Assembly: GCA_002373375.1 (NCBI GenBank) | Contig: DFLE01000062.1 | Span: 32,614-49,980 of the forward strand | Length of the DNA: 17,367 nt | Direction of reading: 5' to 3' | Origin: Prevotellaceae bacterium UBA3627 | GTDB lineage: Bacteria > Bacteroidota > Bacteroidia > Bacteroidales > Bacteroidaceae | Shown here: positions 1-9,951 of the stretch, one piece after another | Position numbering within the stretch: position 1 is the stretch's first letter | Layout of the letters: each line of letters begins with the position of its first letter | The notes under the pieces: generated by a model | What the model was told of the DNA's origin: nothing | Databases searched by the model: none | The model's input: only the letters and a program-made list of their open reading frames with translations | Made by a program: the position numbers and the translations under genes

Positions 1-32
1 GGAGTTAGGGAGTTAGGGAGTTAAGGAGTTAG
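1..32. repeat. GGAGTTAG tandem array, four 8-base units
   Basis: Four head-to-tail copies of GGAGTTAG; the third has A instead of G at its last base. The array starts at the first base of the window, so it may extend further upstream. It ends about 39 bases before the start codon of the giant gene and therefore lies in or just upstream of its promoter region. No function can be read from it. Confidence 0.85.
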
Positions 33-70
33 AAGGACATTACCTTTTACTGGACTTTAAGCAAATACAG

Positions 71-3000
71 ATGACTATGGGAAATCTGAGACGACATATA
101 TATAAACTTTCCTTGTTCCTGCTGCTTGCGGCAGGAATGAACAATACGTGGGCTGCCACGGTGACCTATCATATACTGACGCTGCCGATAAACCCGTCAA
201 GTTATGATTACAAAATGAAGGCTGCGGTCACCGGACATCGTCTGGAGGCCTTCAAGGTCATTGTGAATAACCAGGCTACTGTCGAACTTCCTACGCATTA
301 TAAGAGTCCGCTGGCTACTGGCTTTACATATTACAAGCCAGATGGTATCACCAGTGGCGGTACTGCTATCAGCCTCTACGACGACGTTGCGAATAGCAAG
401 GGCATTCTCTATGACGTCAATAACGATGCCACACCAGTTGCTGAAGGTACGGCGATTACTACAAACACTGCAGAGTATTACGTCGTCTATACTTACAATG
501 CCTCAAACAACATTGCCAAACTTGACGGTTCGGTGAACTACAACATCAGAGTTAAGGGCAAGGGTTTCCTCTCGCTGAACAGAGGTCGTAACAACCGTCC
601 TGCCGTTATACCTACAGCCAAGGTTGACCCTGAGATGCTGGCAAGTGAAGACTTCTCTTATGTGGACAATCCCGCTAATGGCATAACCTCATATTGGTCA
701 AGTGGTGACAACAAGAATAAAGAATCAGACACGAAATCCAAGTTCTTCTTCGGATTTAAGTTTGAGGGAAAAGACCCTTACCACATCATCATCCGTACTA
801 CTTATGCCAAAGATACTACTTACATAGAAAAGAACGAAGGAACATCAAATTTTGTATATAAGTGGTATAAGGGAAGTGCTCTGTTTGCAGTCAATAATAG
901 CAATGCATATTTAGCAAGTGATGATCATATAATGTATAATCAGGCTTGGGTTGATGGCAGTCCCAACCCGGTAAACCCCACTTATATTGCAAAAAAAGGT
1001 TTTTTTCACGGCAATAATAGTTACTGGGGTACAGTAGCGTTGCTTAACAATACTTCCAACGACGGCTATGTCCTTATGGGATCCAGAACTGTGGATGGAA
1101 AAGGTAGTGTTCCTGCACCGAAGGATAACACTAAATACTATTATCTGACGTTTAACGGCTACAACAATATGGTTTATAGCCAGATTACGTCGGCAGTTGC
1201 TACAGCAAGTCATACTATAGATGGTATCTATCCCCTCAAGAAGGTGACATTCAAGATTGCGACGCCGTTCTATGCTGCCGAGCAGACAAGTGATCATATT
1301 GTTTCCGTTGCCGACTGGGTCAGCCAATATACAGTAGATAACGACGACATCGTGATCAAAAACCTTCCCCAGTCGCTGAGGCGAAAATATTGTCAATTCA
1401 CAGGTAAGTTTTATAAGGATGCAGCATGCACTCAGGAGATTACCAGGTTCTCTCAAGCCACAGAAGATCCGACAGAGGGCTATCAAGTATATATAGGATA
1501 TGTACTGACATCAGACATTCCTTTCAAGGGTATCAAGCCGGCAGCAACCTACAATGCCTCTACTTGGGCTAATGCTACATGGTATGAACTGACCGACGAG
1601 GGCAGTACGCAGACTGATGGTTTGAAACTCAAATATGATGGCACGAACTTCAAGAACAATGGTGCCGACGGCGTTTACGACAAGACTACCGAGTTTGCCT
1701 TCATTGGCGACCCATACGAACTGCGCGTGGTGTATCGTAACGCAACCTCTGGTGCTTCTCCATCCTATGTCGGTGCAGCAGGAACGTCTCCTGCCACAGG
1801 CACATTGCTGACTGCCAGCACAACTGACTCAGAAGGCTACAAGTGGGAACTGCCATACGAAACCACAGCAGGCGGTTTCCTGTTGAAAAAGTATAAGGAC
1901 GATGGTTATTGGTACTGGGATGCCGGACATCCAAGTCCTGTTGACATATCTTACAGCACAAAGGCACACACCTATAACGTAGCTACCGCCAATGCCCAGA
2001 CCGTAACCATCAATGTCAGCAATCTTGGATATGCCGATGGTGATTACATCTTGGTTACAGCTGGTGGAACAAATGCAGACCAGGTGACCGTAACCAGCGA
2101 AAAGATATATGTGCAAAAGGATGGCACAGCCTCCTTTACTGCTGCCATCAAGGGCAGGGGAGACAGCAACAAGACGTTCACGCTGTCCGTTCAGAAGTAC
2201 AACCAGAGTAACGTTGCCCAAGGAACAGCTGCAGTCATTACCATCAATCAGAATAATGGAACCTTCACCGCCAATACTGTAGAATACAGCACTGTAGGTT
2301 CCACTCGCGTGAAGGTGATGACTCTGCCCACACGCAGCTTCACCTATAACATTGTGGACAAGTCGGGACGCATCGCAGTGAAAGCCAGCGTCAACCAGAC
2401 TATCTTCTCGCCGCTGTCACTCGCCAGCATACCAAGCATCATCGTCAGTCCATTCCTGTCTGGTGAGACAGTGACGTTCTATAGTACATTTGATAACGGC
2501 TCAGGCGATGGCACTGGTACGAGTCGTGCTCACTTGAGTAATGCCATCACGGAACTAACGGCAGGCAATGCCGCTACCAGTACTGACGTATATGTCAAGT
2601 ACACTACGACGGCTCTTAATTCGAAACCTGTCAATCTGAGCGAAGACCAGGAACTGAATGTCAAGCTCAACGGATATTATGTTTACTACGACAAGACGGC
2701 ACATGCACTAAAGACAAACGCAAGTCCCACATCGGCCGAACTGAGTTCTTCGGAATATCTCTGGAAACTGCGAAACAGAGATCCCTATGCCATGCTGATT
2801 GACAACATAGGAGCAAGGGAAGATCTTCATGTTTCCGGGCAGTCGGAGCCTGTCATGGTATATGATGACAGCGGTGTAGGAACTTCCCAGAGCAGACAAA
2901 AAGGAGCTTGGATGGTATTGGCTGCAAGTTTGGGCGATGCCGTTGGTTTTAATTTCTCTACTGACAGGTCCAATGCCCAGCGTTTTGTTGCAAAGAGCAG

Positions 3001-6000
3001 CCTTCAGACTGGTGTCTATGAGGTGATGGTAGCTGATGGTGGCAGTGCGGATGCCTCCACTACCTACTATAATATTGGCTGCCCTGAGGTTAATACGGTG
3101 AAGATATACAACAATACGACGTATGCTCACGGCCATGATGTACTGAGGTTCGTGCTGAACCAGAATATCGATTATGTTTACCATCTGATAGATAAAGCCA
3201 AGCATGAACTGCTGACAGCCAGCAGTAAGAACCCAGAACTCGCCTTGCCTGCTGAGTATCAGAGTCCGTTGGTGGAAACATATCATTTCTATGACCAGGA
3301 CAACATCACAGAGAGTGATGGCGAATACACGGTGAATACTCCTGCTACGGAGTTGTCATCTCTGATAGGTCTGTTAGCCACCGCCACAGCACCATCGTCC
3401 AGTAATGCAGCATCCTATGATGCTGCGGATGCTAATCACAAGCATGCTGATGCTGTTTCTACTGATGACATCAACGAGAAAGCCAAGAAACTGACAGTAA
3501 CAGGCAATCACTATTACAAGATAGGTGGCGACTATTATGTTGTCAATGTAACCAAAGCCTGCTACTATGACATCTACGTTACCTATGACGAGAACGACAT
3601 TGTGAACTTCAACAAGGGTCAATACATGCTGAAGTTCCTCGAACCGTTTGCTGACGGCTATCATCTGGAGGACGGTAATGATAAGCTGACCGCGAATAAA
3701 ATACAGGCAGTCTATCCTTACTGTAACGGTGATGGCAACTTGAACGTCTATGGTAGTGCCATGCAGAGTGAGCAGTTTAACGGTGGTGCAAGTACCCGTC
3801 CTCGTTGGGTGTGGTATTTTGTAAGTGATAATAAGGATCCATACCATGTGAGCATACGCTCCAAGAGTAACACCGCATATAATGGTATTAGCAATAATAC
3901 CTATCTGACAACCTACGCCGTGCATTTCAATCAGGATGCCGATCCTAATACCATGCATGTTGTGACGGGTGGAACCTTGCCTGGCATAGCATCTGAGGAA
4001 CCCACGGAATACATGGTGCTGGGAACCAAAAGCAACTACAAGTTGTTGACGACAAATGAAATCAACGACGGCACGACGACAGAGCGCCGCACGGTGACCT
4101 CCCTGGAGCAGTATTGGAAGACATACAACATGCTTAAGCTCGCTGTGCTGGGCATAAACAAGAATACCGATGCATACAGCGAGGACGCCACCACATGGGT
4201 AGTGCCCGACAGCCTGAGAACAGAACTTGAGACAAAACTGGATAATAGGGGCGTTGGCACTGGCAAGTGGCACAGTTATCGTGCTTATGCCAATGCGACA
4301 CGTTGGAACGGTTACAACGATAAGTCTGATGGTTCAGGAAAGAAAGTTGTGGAGAATATAGAACACTGGTTCCAGACCTTCGACATGGGCAACGGCACCT
4401 TCGATATTGAGAGTGCCGACATACCGCCTGTGCTCGTGCTGCTTGACCGTCATGGCTGGGAGATTATGCGTCGCCCATTGCCAAACACCACCACCTATCC
4501 TGAGGGTGAGGAACTGAAAGGACTGCGAGAGTTTGACAGTCCGTTGGTTGACAAATACTATTTCTACTCCAATGCTTCCAAGGCATCCGGTTGTCATAAA
4601 TACTTAATGCGCGTGCAGAATGGTGCAGAGCGCGACCAAATCAAGGTCAACGGCGTACGCTATAGCTCTTCATCACTGGCCGACCTGCCTCCTATAACAG
4701 CCACAGGTGTTCTTAGCGGCGGGGCTATTCAGGACTTCTACGTTATATACACCGTGAAAGAAGAGTATGAAAAGAACTACGATTATACTCTGGATTATAC
4801 GGAGGTCAAAGATGCCAACGGCAAAGTCACCGGCTATAACATAAATTCCGAAACGGGAATATCACAGCCTTATCTCGTTTTGCAGAACGGTCGTTTCTAC
4901 AAGACACAAAATACAGCCAGCCAAAACACAAGTTATATCTCCAAGCCTATCGGTGAGCAAACCAATCCTGAAGGTGGTAATGTTTATGACCTGATTGTCA
5001 GTCCGAAGAACCACGGTGGTACTAATGATAACATCATTGACGGCAGTGGCAACTTCTTAGGCAACAACTTCTGGTATGTCAAGCCTAACATTAACATTGA
5101 TGAGGAGATGGGTATTGTATGGGGAACTGCATTATCGGGTACTGGTGAGCCTCTGTCGAAAGCAGGCACTCAGGTAACCTATAAGGACAAGAGCGGTTTC
5201 GACCCATATAACATACAGCTTCAACTCGTAAATAAAAACGATGGAACCCCTGATGGCAGATACCTGACTACTCACATGACTTCTGCCCGTTTGGAAGAAG
5301 GTATCCTGAAAGGAGACTATGATGAAGAAAATGGCGGCACAAAGTTGATTACGCTGGAACCAGCAGGTTCGGCCACGGTTGCCGCCGGCACGAGCGAGGG
5401 CTACGACCATACGGACATGAGGATTACCAACCAGACCTTCATGGCTGTCTCTGATGCCAACGGCAACATGCAGCTGATGCCACGCTTCGACCATACGCAA
5501 CGTGTGGATCTTGAGCGTGTCACTCCTTGGGAGACAAAGTTGAAAGACCCAGTAGATCATGCTGTAGCAAGTCTTGACAACAATGCCTCGCAAGGTTCGC
5601 AAACCACATTCTTCGTACGCCCACAACGCTTCCACTATCATATTATTGACAATAATGGTCGCGAAGCCCTCAGCTATAAGAGACCTGCAGACGCCTATCC
5701 TGCCATCACCGAGCATTTCAAGAGTCCGCTGGCCAAGGACTTTACATATTACACTGGATTGGCAGAATATAATTCTCCAGAAGGAAGCAGCGTACAAGAG
5801 TGGGGACCGGCAGCGGCTGACTTCAAGAAGACGTTGACGAGGGAATCACTGCTGGCAGATGCGATAAAGCTTTTACCTAATAGTGGCACCTATTATTACA
5901 GGATAGGCACGAGAGGTGACTTTACATATAAGAAAGTTGTTGTCACCAAGGGACTGTCAGAGAAGCAAATCACAGGCTCATTTGCAGCCGTGAATCTTGA

Positions 6001-9000
6001 TGATGTTGACAACGAAGTATATGTCCGCTATGCCTATGATAAAGAATCCGACCTTGATGGCGACGAAATCCTCTATGGTAAATGGTTTACCGTCAAGTTG
6101 GCAGGGAAAGACTTGCAGGCAGACGGCACCATCGTCGTGACTGAAGGTGCAACACAAGGCACGGGCGTTAATCTATATGCCGATGATACCGATACTCCCA
6201 CAAGGCCTGCCACCATTGACGCAAGTGCCAAGGAGTGGCAGTGGAAGTTCCTGCCCGCACCTACCGACCCTTCTTCTGACTATTATGTAGAGCCTGATCC
6301 GTATGCTATTCAGATATTTAATCGTGAGGCCAATTACACTACGGATCCATCAGAGGAGCCAAGTCCAATGGGTGTACCGATCAAGATACCTAATGCCAAC
6401 GATGGTGCAGACCGTTATGCCCTGCTCAATCATTCCAGCGGTGGCTATGCCTTGGCTGTAGCGAAAGAATACGACAGAAACTACAATTATATCTTCCTCA
6501 ACGGTGCTGACATGACAGCTCCGGATGCAGGAACGCCGCAGGCTGCCACGACAGCAGTGGAAACGGACTTTAACTACAAGGCTGGCACTCTTACTACAGG
6601 GGCACAAGTGCTTGTAGAAAGTGATGTGGTACACAACTTTACCTATAACGTCATCACTAATGCCAACAAACTTGCCATTACGGCAAATCAGAATAACGAA
6701 GAAGCAGGATCTCACAATTACGACCCTTATCTGCCAGAGAGTGTCCAAACACCTCTGCTTAATACGGACGACTATCTGTATTACGGTTTTGCGGCACGTC
6801 CTAATGAGGAGGATTACTCTGTTATTCCGCAAACAATACTATACACCCTCTATGGCCTTTACGATGACGTAGTCTATGTACGCTACAATGCCTACAACAT
6901 GGACAATACATCGTTTAAGGTGCCGAATAAGAAAACTATTGATGGCGGTCATGTGGCGCGTGATCCTAATTCCGTTGACGTGTCAATGAATATCGATGGC
7001 GGCTTGCCATACAACATCGTGTGGTATAACGACAACATGATGCAGTCAACTGACAACTTAGCTGTCAGCTATGCTGGTAGTCATGCACTTTCAGGCAGCC
7101 CTGCACATGTGTGGTACTTCACCGGGAATGATCCATACGCTCTCAAGATTAAGCACAAAGGCGGCAAATACCTGAATGGTACCAGTACACTGGCAGATGA
7201 GGAAGATGCGCCAACCTTCATGCTGCTGCAAAAGGCCGGCTATGACTATGGAGTACTGCAGTTAACCGGTACTACGGGTGCTAACGCAGGCAAGAAACTT
7301 ACAGGCTATGGCGGTGCGCTGACGGCAGATGCCAACACCGATCCTACAAAGTTTGTCATCTTCGGTCTGTCCATCCATCACCTTATATATCATCTGGTGA
7401 TTGCCAAAACTTGTCCTGACAAGACTGATCCTCAGGCAGGTGAATATGTGGATATACCTTATAGGGAGACAATATCCGGCGATTTAGGTACTAAGAGAAT
7501 ATATGGCACCACACAGCGTGACCTGACAGCGGTAAACGATGGTGAGGGAACCCACTATGCTGGTGAGAAATATCAGTTAGGCTCAACCTTGGAGTGGAAC
7601 GGTGCACAGCACACTTACAGCTACGATGCTGGTACGGTAAGTATTGGTGACGACTTGGTATTGCCTAATATCTTCTATCGTCCTAACTGCTTATTCGATT
7701 TCTATGTCGAAGGTATCTATCAGCATTTTACTGAAGAAAATGCTGATGAAGGTCAGCCTTATGCAGACATGGAAAGCAAGTATAAGGGTCTGAAACTTAC
7801 CAAACTGATGTCTGATGAAGAGCTAATCGACCAGACCGTGGTAATAAATGTTGTCTATAAGTTCGATACTGGTTTGTCATCAAACTCAGGTTTGGATTTC
7901 GTGACGAGTGTTGACCAGAACCTGTGGTACACCTTCGAAACCACTGATGCCACACCGCAGTTGGCTCACTACACCTTTGTTCGAGGAATGAGAGCCGAGA
8001 GCGGACGTGAGTTGCACTACACCAACGACTATCTGTGGACACCAGTGGGTGACCCATACGGATTTAGGTCGTACAACCGTTATATATATAAGAATAACGG
8101 AGCGACAACAAGCGTATTGACAACAGACGATATTGCTGACGGAGAAGAAGTGAAAATGGGTGTGATTGCTGAAAATGACAACAGAGGTATCTACGAGCTG
8201 TTACCTGGTGCAACACCTGGCAGCGGTACCTTCCGTGTACACCCACTGCTGAATACAGACAATACACTCTTCCTCAGCATAGTAGAATCAGGTGATCCTG
8301 CAGATATCGGAAAAATGATACTCAGTGACGATACACCAATAAAGGAGTGGACCTATGGCCTTGACTTAGACTTGCTGACTCCTTACTATCAGGGTGCCGG
8401 CAATGTGGGCGGACTGACGTTAGCAGGCAAGACAGCCTACGAAACGGCTCAAACCACGTATGCAGATGATCCTTTCGGACTCATTCTTGAATTGCAGAAT
8501 ATTTGTTACGACGATGCAAACATAGTGCAATATTCTCCGGGCTACTATCGTCTGCGCTCACAAACAGGTGCGTCAAGTCTCAGTCCTGTACGTTATGCCA
8601 GCGGCTATCTGCATGACATAGAGAAGACGGCCGGCACAGGTGATACGCCTATTCCTATGCACTTCTATAGCAGAGCCGGCACCAGCACGACCTTCGGCGA
8701 AGGAGGTCTTGGCTCTGGTTTCACGGAAACTAATGCTACACGAGGAGAAATTCCTGTTCCTGCAACAGAGTCTGATGCATCGACCATCTTCCTGTTCACG
8801 GGAACAAAAGATGCTGCTACCATGCAGACCCAAGGCCTTTATGTCAAGGGAGAAGAAACGGATCCTAATAGTGGCTATGCCGTGATGACGGAAAATGCTG
8901 CTTCTGCCACAAGTTTCAAGGTTGCTGACATTGGAGGTGCAGTAGTCATTATATATAACGATGCTGACAGCAGAAGACATTACATTAACTATAATCAGGG

Positions 9001-9892
9001 TGATGCCAACCATAAATACGATTTGCAGTATTATGAGAATGTACCCGTAGATGGTAGTAAGTGGTGTATGGAGCCTGCTAAATCAATGTCGATAGCGACT
9101 AACAATGGTGGTGACGGTTATTATTACAGCACGTTCTACGCTCCATTTGACGTGCTTCTGCCTGCTGATAATGGTAACAAGACATATAATGCATACGTCT
9201 GCAAGACATGGGATGACGCAGGACTAAATCCTTCTCTCGTCCCTGCCGTTACTGCTGTTGACACTACATACGCAGAGGGTAAGTTCGTGCCTGCCGGTAC
9301 ACCTGTCATCATACGCACTTCAGATGAAACGAATAATGTGACGTTGTCTCTGCCTTCTACTTCACCGACGGCATCGACAATTACCACTGACCTTACAGGT
9401 TCATATCTGGAGAAATTACTGCCTCTTGACTCTTCACACGATGCATATACCTTAGGATTGTATTTCGTCAGCGATGCAACAATAGACCGTTCTACGGGTG
9501 TCGTAACAGCACCATTGGTTGAATCGGCAACCACAGGTGTGGGATTCTATATCAACGCTACGCCAAACAAGGAATACAATTCGCTGCAATCAATGTGGCA
9601 GAGAAACAACCGCTACGTGCTTCACAACAAGATATATTATCGCGGTACGGGCAACAGTTCGGGTGCCAAGGCAACCCATGGCTTCGTTCCTCTTGACTTC
9701 GATGAGAACATCGTGGAGGACGAACAGGATCCTGACGCTGTGAATGCTGCAACGCCAGTTGTGAAGTCTGGTGTCTATGACATGCAGGGGCGCCAGATAG
9801 CCACCGAGCAGCAGGTGCTTGACGGCACGTGGCGCACAGGACTCGCCCCAGGTCTCTACATCGTCAACGGAAAGAAGATACTGGTGAAGTAA
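71..9892 (+). CDS. giant secreted modular protein, function unknown
   Basis: A 3273-residue protein that I cannot assign to a named family. Residues 1-29 are a signal peptide: basic start (RRHIYK), hydrophobic core (LSLFLLLAAG), probable cleavage after TWAA. The mature protein is beta-rich, full of Tyr, Asn, Thr and Asp, and has no further membrane segment. Residues about 30-2740 consist of roughly eight diverged repeats, each with a VYVxY-like strand and a DPY motif (see the repeat entry). Residues about 3006-3200 form a separate beta-rich region, and the last 41 residues resemble an export-sorting tail. It is probably exported and surface-attached or released. A binding or adhesive role is inferred only from the architecture; no catalytic motif was seen. 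The start is ATG at 71; ATG at 77 is in frame and keeps the signal peptide. A TACCTTTT at 41-48 is only a weak promoter match. There is no operon partner; the downstream gene is convergent. Confidence 0.93.
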   Translation: MTMGNLRRHIYKLSLFLLLAAGMNNTWAATVTYHILTLPINPSSYDYKMKAAVTGHRLEAFKVIVNNQATVELPTHYKSPLATGFTYYKPDGITSGGTAISLYDDVANSKGILYDVNNDATPVAEGTAITTNTAEYYVVYTYNASNNIAKLDGSVNYNIRVKGKGFLSLNRGRNNRPAVIPTAKVDPEMLASEDFSYVDNPANGITSYWSSGDNKNKESDTKSKFFFGFKFEGKDPYHIIIRTTYAKDTTYIEKNEGTSNFVYKWYKGSALFAVNNSNAYLASDDHIMYNQAWVDGSPNPVNPTYIAKKGFFHGNNSYWGTVALLNNTSNDGYVLMGSRTVDGKGSVPAPKDNTKYYYLTFNGYNNMVYSQITSAVATASHTIDGIYPLKKVTFKIATPFYAAEQTSDHIVSVADWVSQYTVDNDDIVIKNLPQSLRRKYCQFTGKFYKDAACTQEITRFSQATEDPTEGYQVYIGYVLTSDIPFKGIKPAATYNASTWANATWYELTDEGSTQTDGLKLKYDGTNFKNNGADGVYDKTTEFAFIGDPYELRVVYRNATSGASPSYVGAAGTSPATGTLLTASTTDSEGYKWELPYETTAGGFLLKKYKDDGYWYWDAGHPSPVDISYSTKAHTYNVATANAQTVTINVSNLGYADGDYILVTAGGTNADQVTVTSEKIYVQKDGTASFTAAIKGRGDSNKTFTLSVQKYNQSNVAQGTAAVITINQNNGTFTANTVEYSTVGSTRVKVMTLPTRSFTYNIVDKSGRIAVKASVNQTIFSPLSLASIPSIIVSPFLSGETVTFYSTFDNGSGDGTGTSRAHLSNAITELTAGNAATSTDVYVKYTTTALNSKPVNLSEDQELNVKLNGYYVYYDKTAHALKTNASPTSAELSSSEYLWKLRNRDPYAMLIDNIGAREDLHVSGQSEPVMVYDDSGVGTSQSRQKGAWMVLAASLGDAVGFNFSTDRSNAQRFVAKSSLQTGVYEVMVADGGSADASTTYYNIGCPEVNTVKIYNNTTYAHGHDVLRFVLNQNIDYVYHLIDKAKHELLTASSKNPELALPAEYQSPLVETYHFYDQDNITESDGEYTVNTPATELSSLIGLLATATAPSSSNAASYDAADANHKHADAVSTDDINEKAKKLTVTGNHYYKIGGDYYVVNVTKACYYDIYVTYDENDIVNFNKGQYMLKFLEPFADGYHLEDGNDKLTANKIQAVYPYCNGDGNLNVYGSAMQSEQFNGGASTRPRWVWYFVSDNKDPYHVSIRSKSNTAYNGISNNTYLTTYAVHFNQDADPNTMHVVTGGTLPGIASEEPTEYMVLGTKSNYKLLTTNEINDGTTTERRTVTSLEQYWKTYNMLKLAVLGINKNTDAYSEDATTWVVPDSLRTELETKLDNRGVGTGKWHSYRAYANATRWNGYNDKSDGSGKKVVENIEHWFQTFDMGNGTFDIESADIPPVLVLLDRHGWEIMRRPLPNTTTYPEGEELKGLREFDSPLVDKYYFYSNASKASGCHKYLMRVQNGAERDQIKVNGVRYSSSSLADLPPITATGVLSGGAIQDFYVIYTVKEEYEKNYDYTLDYTEVKDANGKVTGYNINSETGISQPYLVLQNGRFYKTQNTASQNTSYISKPIGEQTNPEGGNVYDLIVSPKNHGGTNDNIIDGSGNFLGNNFWYVKPNINIDEEMGIVWGTALSGTGEPLSKAGTQVTYKDKSGFDPYNIQLQLVNKNDGTPDGRYLTTHMTSARLEEGILKGDYDEENGGTKLITLEPAGSATVAAGTSEGYDHTDMRITNQTFMAVSDANGNMQLMPRFDHTQRVDLERVTPWETKLKDPVDHAVASLDNNASQGSQTTFFVRPQRFHYHIIDNNGREALSYKRPADAYPAITEHFKSPLAKDFTYYTGLAEYNSPEGSSVQEWGPAAADFKKTLTRESLLADAIKLLPNSGTYYYRIGTRGDFTYKKVVVTKGLSEKQITGSFAAVNLDDVDNEVYVRYAYDKESDLDGDEILYGKWFTVKLAGKDLQADGTIVVTEGATQGTGVNLYADDTDTPTRPATIDASAKEWQWKFLPAPTDPSSDYYVEPDPYAIQIFNREANYTTDPSEEPSPMGVPIKIPNANDGADRYALLNHSSGGYALAVAKEYDRNYNYIFLNGADMTAPDAGTPQAATTAVETDFNYKAGTLTTGAQVLVESDVVHNFTYNVITNANKLAITANQNNEEAGSHNYDPYLPESVQTPLLNTDDYLYYGFAARPNEEDYSVIPQTILYTLYGLYDDVVYVRYNAYNMDNTSFKVPNKKTIDGGHVARDPNSVDVSMNIDGGLPYNIVWYNDNMMQSTDNLAVSYAGSHALSGSPAHVWYFTGNDPYALKIKHKGGKYLNGTSTLADEEDAPTFMLLQKAGYDYGVLQLTGTTGANAGKKLTGYGGALTADANTDPTKFVIFGLSIHHLIYHLVIAKTCPDKTDPQAGEYVDIPYRETISGDLGTKRIYGTTQRDLTAVNDGEGTHYAGEKYQLGSTLEWNGAQHTYSYDAGTVSIGDDLVLPNIFYRPNCLFDFYVEGIYQHFTEENADEGQPYADMESKYKGLKLTKLMSDEELIDQTVVINVVYKFDTGLSSNSGLDFVTSVDQNLWYTFETTDATPQLAHYTFVRGMRAESGRELHYTNDYLWTPVGDPYGFRSYNRYIYKNNGATTSVLTTDDIADGEEVKMGVIAENDNRGIYELLPGATPGSGTFRVHPLLNTDNTLFLSIVESGDPADIGKMILSDDTPIKEWTYGLDLDLLTPYYQGAGNVGGLTLAGKTAYETAQTTYADDPFGLILELQNICYDDANIVQYSPGYYRLRSQTGASSLSPVRYASGYLHDIEKTAGTGDTPIPMHFYSRAGTSTTFGEGGLGSGFTETNATRGEIPVPATESDASTIFLFTGTKDAATMQTQGLYVKGEETDPNSGYAVMTENAASATSFKVADIGGAVVIIYNDADSRRHYINYNQGDANHKYDLQYYENVPVDGSKWCMEPAKSMSIATNNGGDGYYYSTFYAPFDVLLPADNGNKTYNAYVCKTWDDAGLNPSLVPAVTAVDTTYAEGKFVPAGTPVIIRTSDETNNVTLSLPSTSPTASTITTDLTGSYLEKLLPLDSSHDAYTLGLYFVSDATIDRSTGVVTAPLVESATTGVGFYINATPNKEYNSLQSMWQRNNRYVLHNKIYYRGTGNSSGAKATHGFVPLDFDENIVEDEQDPDAVNAATPVVKSGVYDMQGRQIATEQQVLDGTWRTGLAPGLYIVNGKKILVK
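158..8290 (+). repeat. eight diverged protein modules inside the giant gene
   Basis: The same order of short motifs recurs about eight times, at protein level only. The DPY motif falls at D235, D547, D904, D1256, D1711, D2076, D2354 and D2661. Each is preceded 64-155 residues earlier by a strand like VYVRY (about residues 138, 473, 840, 1168, 1556, 1983, 2268 and 2594). Many modules open with an F/Y-x-Y-x-I-x-D-x-x-G-like segment, for example near 757, 1037, 1454, 1854, 2190 and 2437, and carry SPL about 25-30 residues later. DPY is commonly preceded by W-x-F and followed by I-x-I, then often by a GKYL- or YLTT-like turn. The turn hints at a beta-trefoil-like fold, but that is inference. Module lengths vary from about 280 to 455 residues. 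Confidence 0.75.
9086..9892 (+). other. C-terminal region of the giant protein: beta-rich domain plus sorting-like tail
   Basis: From M3006 the DPY modules stop. A different segment begins with a Y-Y-S-T-F-Y-A-P-F pattern and continues to V-P-A-G-T-P-V-I-I around residue 3076, an arrangement I associate with C-terminal beta domains of Prevotella-type secreted proteins. The last 41 residues (3233-3273) read VYDMQGRQ, then LAPGLYIVNGKK and a lysine end. This matches the second half of the type IX secretion (Por) type A sorting domain, but I do not see the usual V-Y-P-N-P first half. Export by the type IX system is plausible but not shown. Confidence 0.5.
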
Positions 9893-9910
9893 ACGAAAAC
9901 CCCACCCCAA

Positions 9911-9927
9911 CCCTCCCAAGGGGAGGG
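9911..9927. repeat. short GC-rich hairpin CCCTCCC/GGGAGGG
   Basis: A perfect 7-base stem with loop AAG begins 19 bases after the stop codon of the giant gene. It sits in a pyrimidine-to-purine switch: C-rich at 9900-9917, G/A-rich at 9918-9950. Such C/G hairpins are common between Bacteroidota genes. No T tract follows, so it is not an obvious terminator by itself. Confidence 0.55.
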
Positions 9928-9951
9928 GGAGGGGAACGAAGACGAAGACGG

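Noticed and set aside
41..48. Promoter TACCTTTT upstream of the giant gene
   Set aside because: The last base deviates from TAnnTTTG and no TTG lies 19-21 bases upstream. The true promoter may lie outside the window, so it is not listed as a feature.
3374..4273. 299-codon open frame on the - strand inside the giant gene
   Set aside because: It lies wholly antisense to the strongly supported repeat-containing frame, has no promoter, and its translation is rich in Cys, His and Ile without any domain. It is a shadow frame, like those at 911-1486, 2708-3286, 5132-5797 and 8573-9013.
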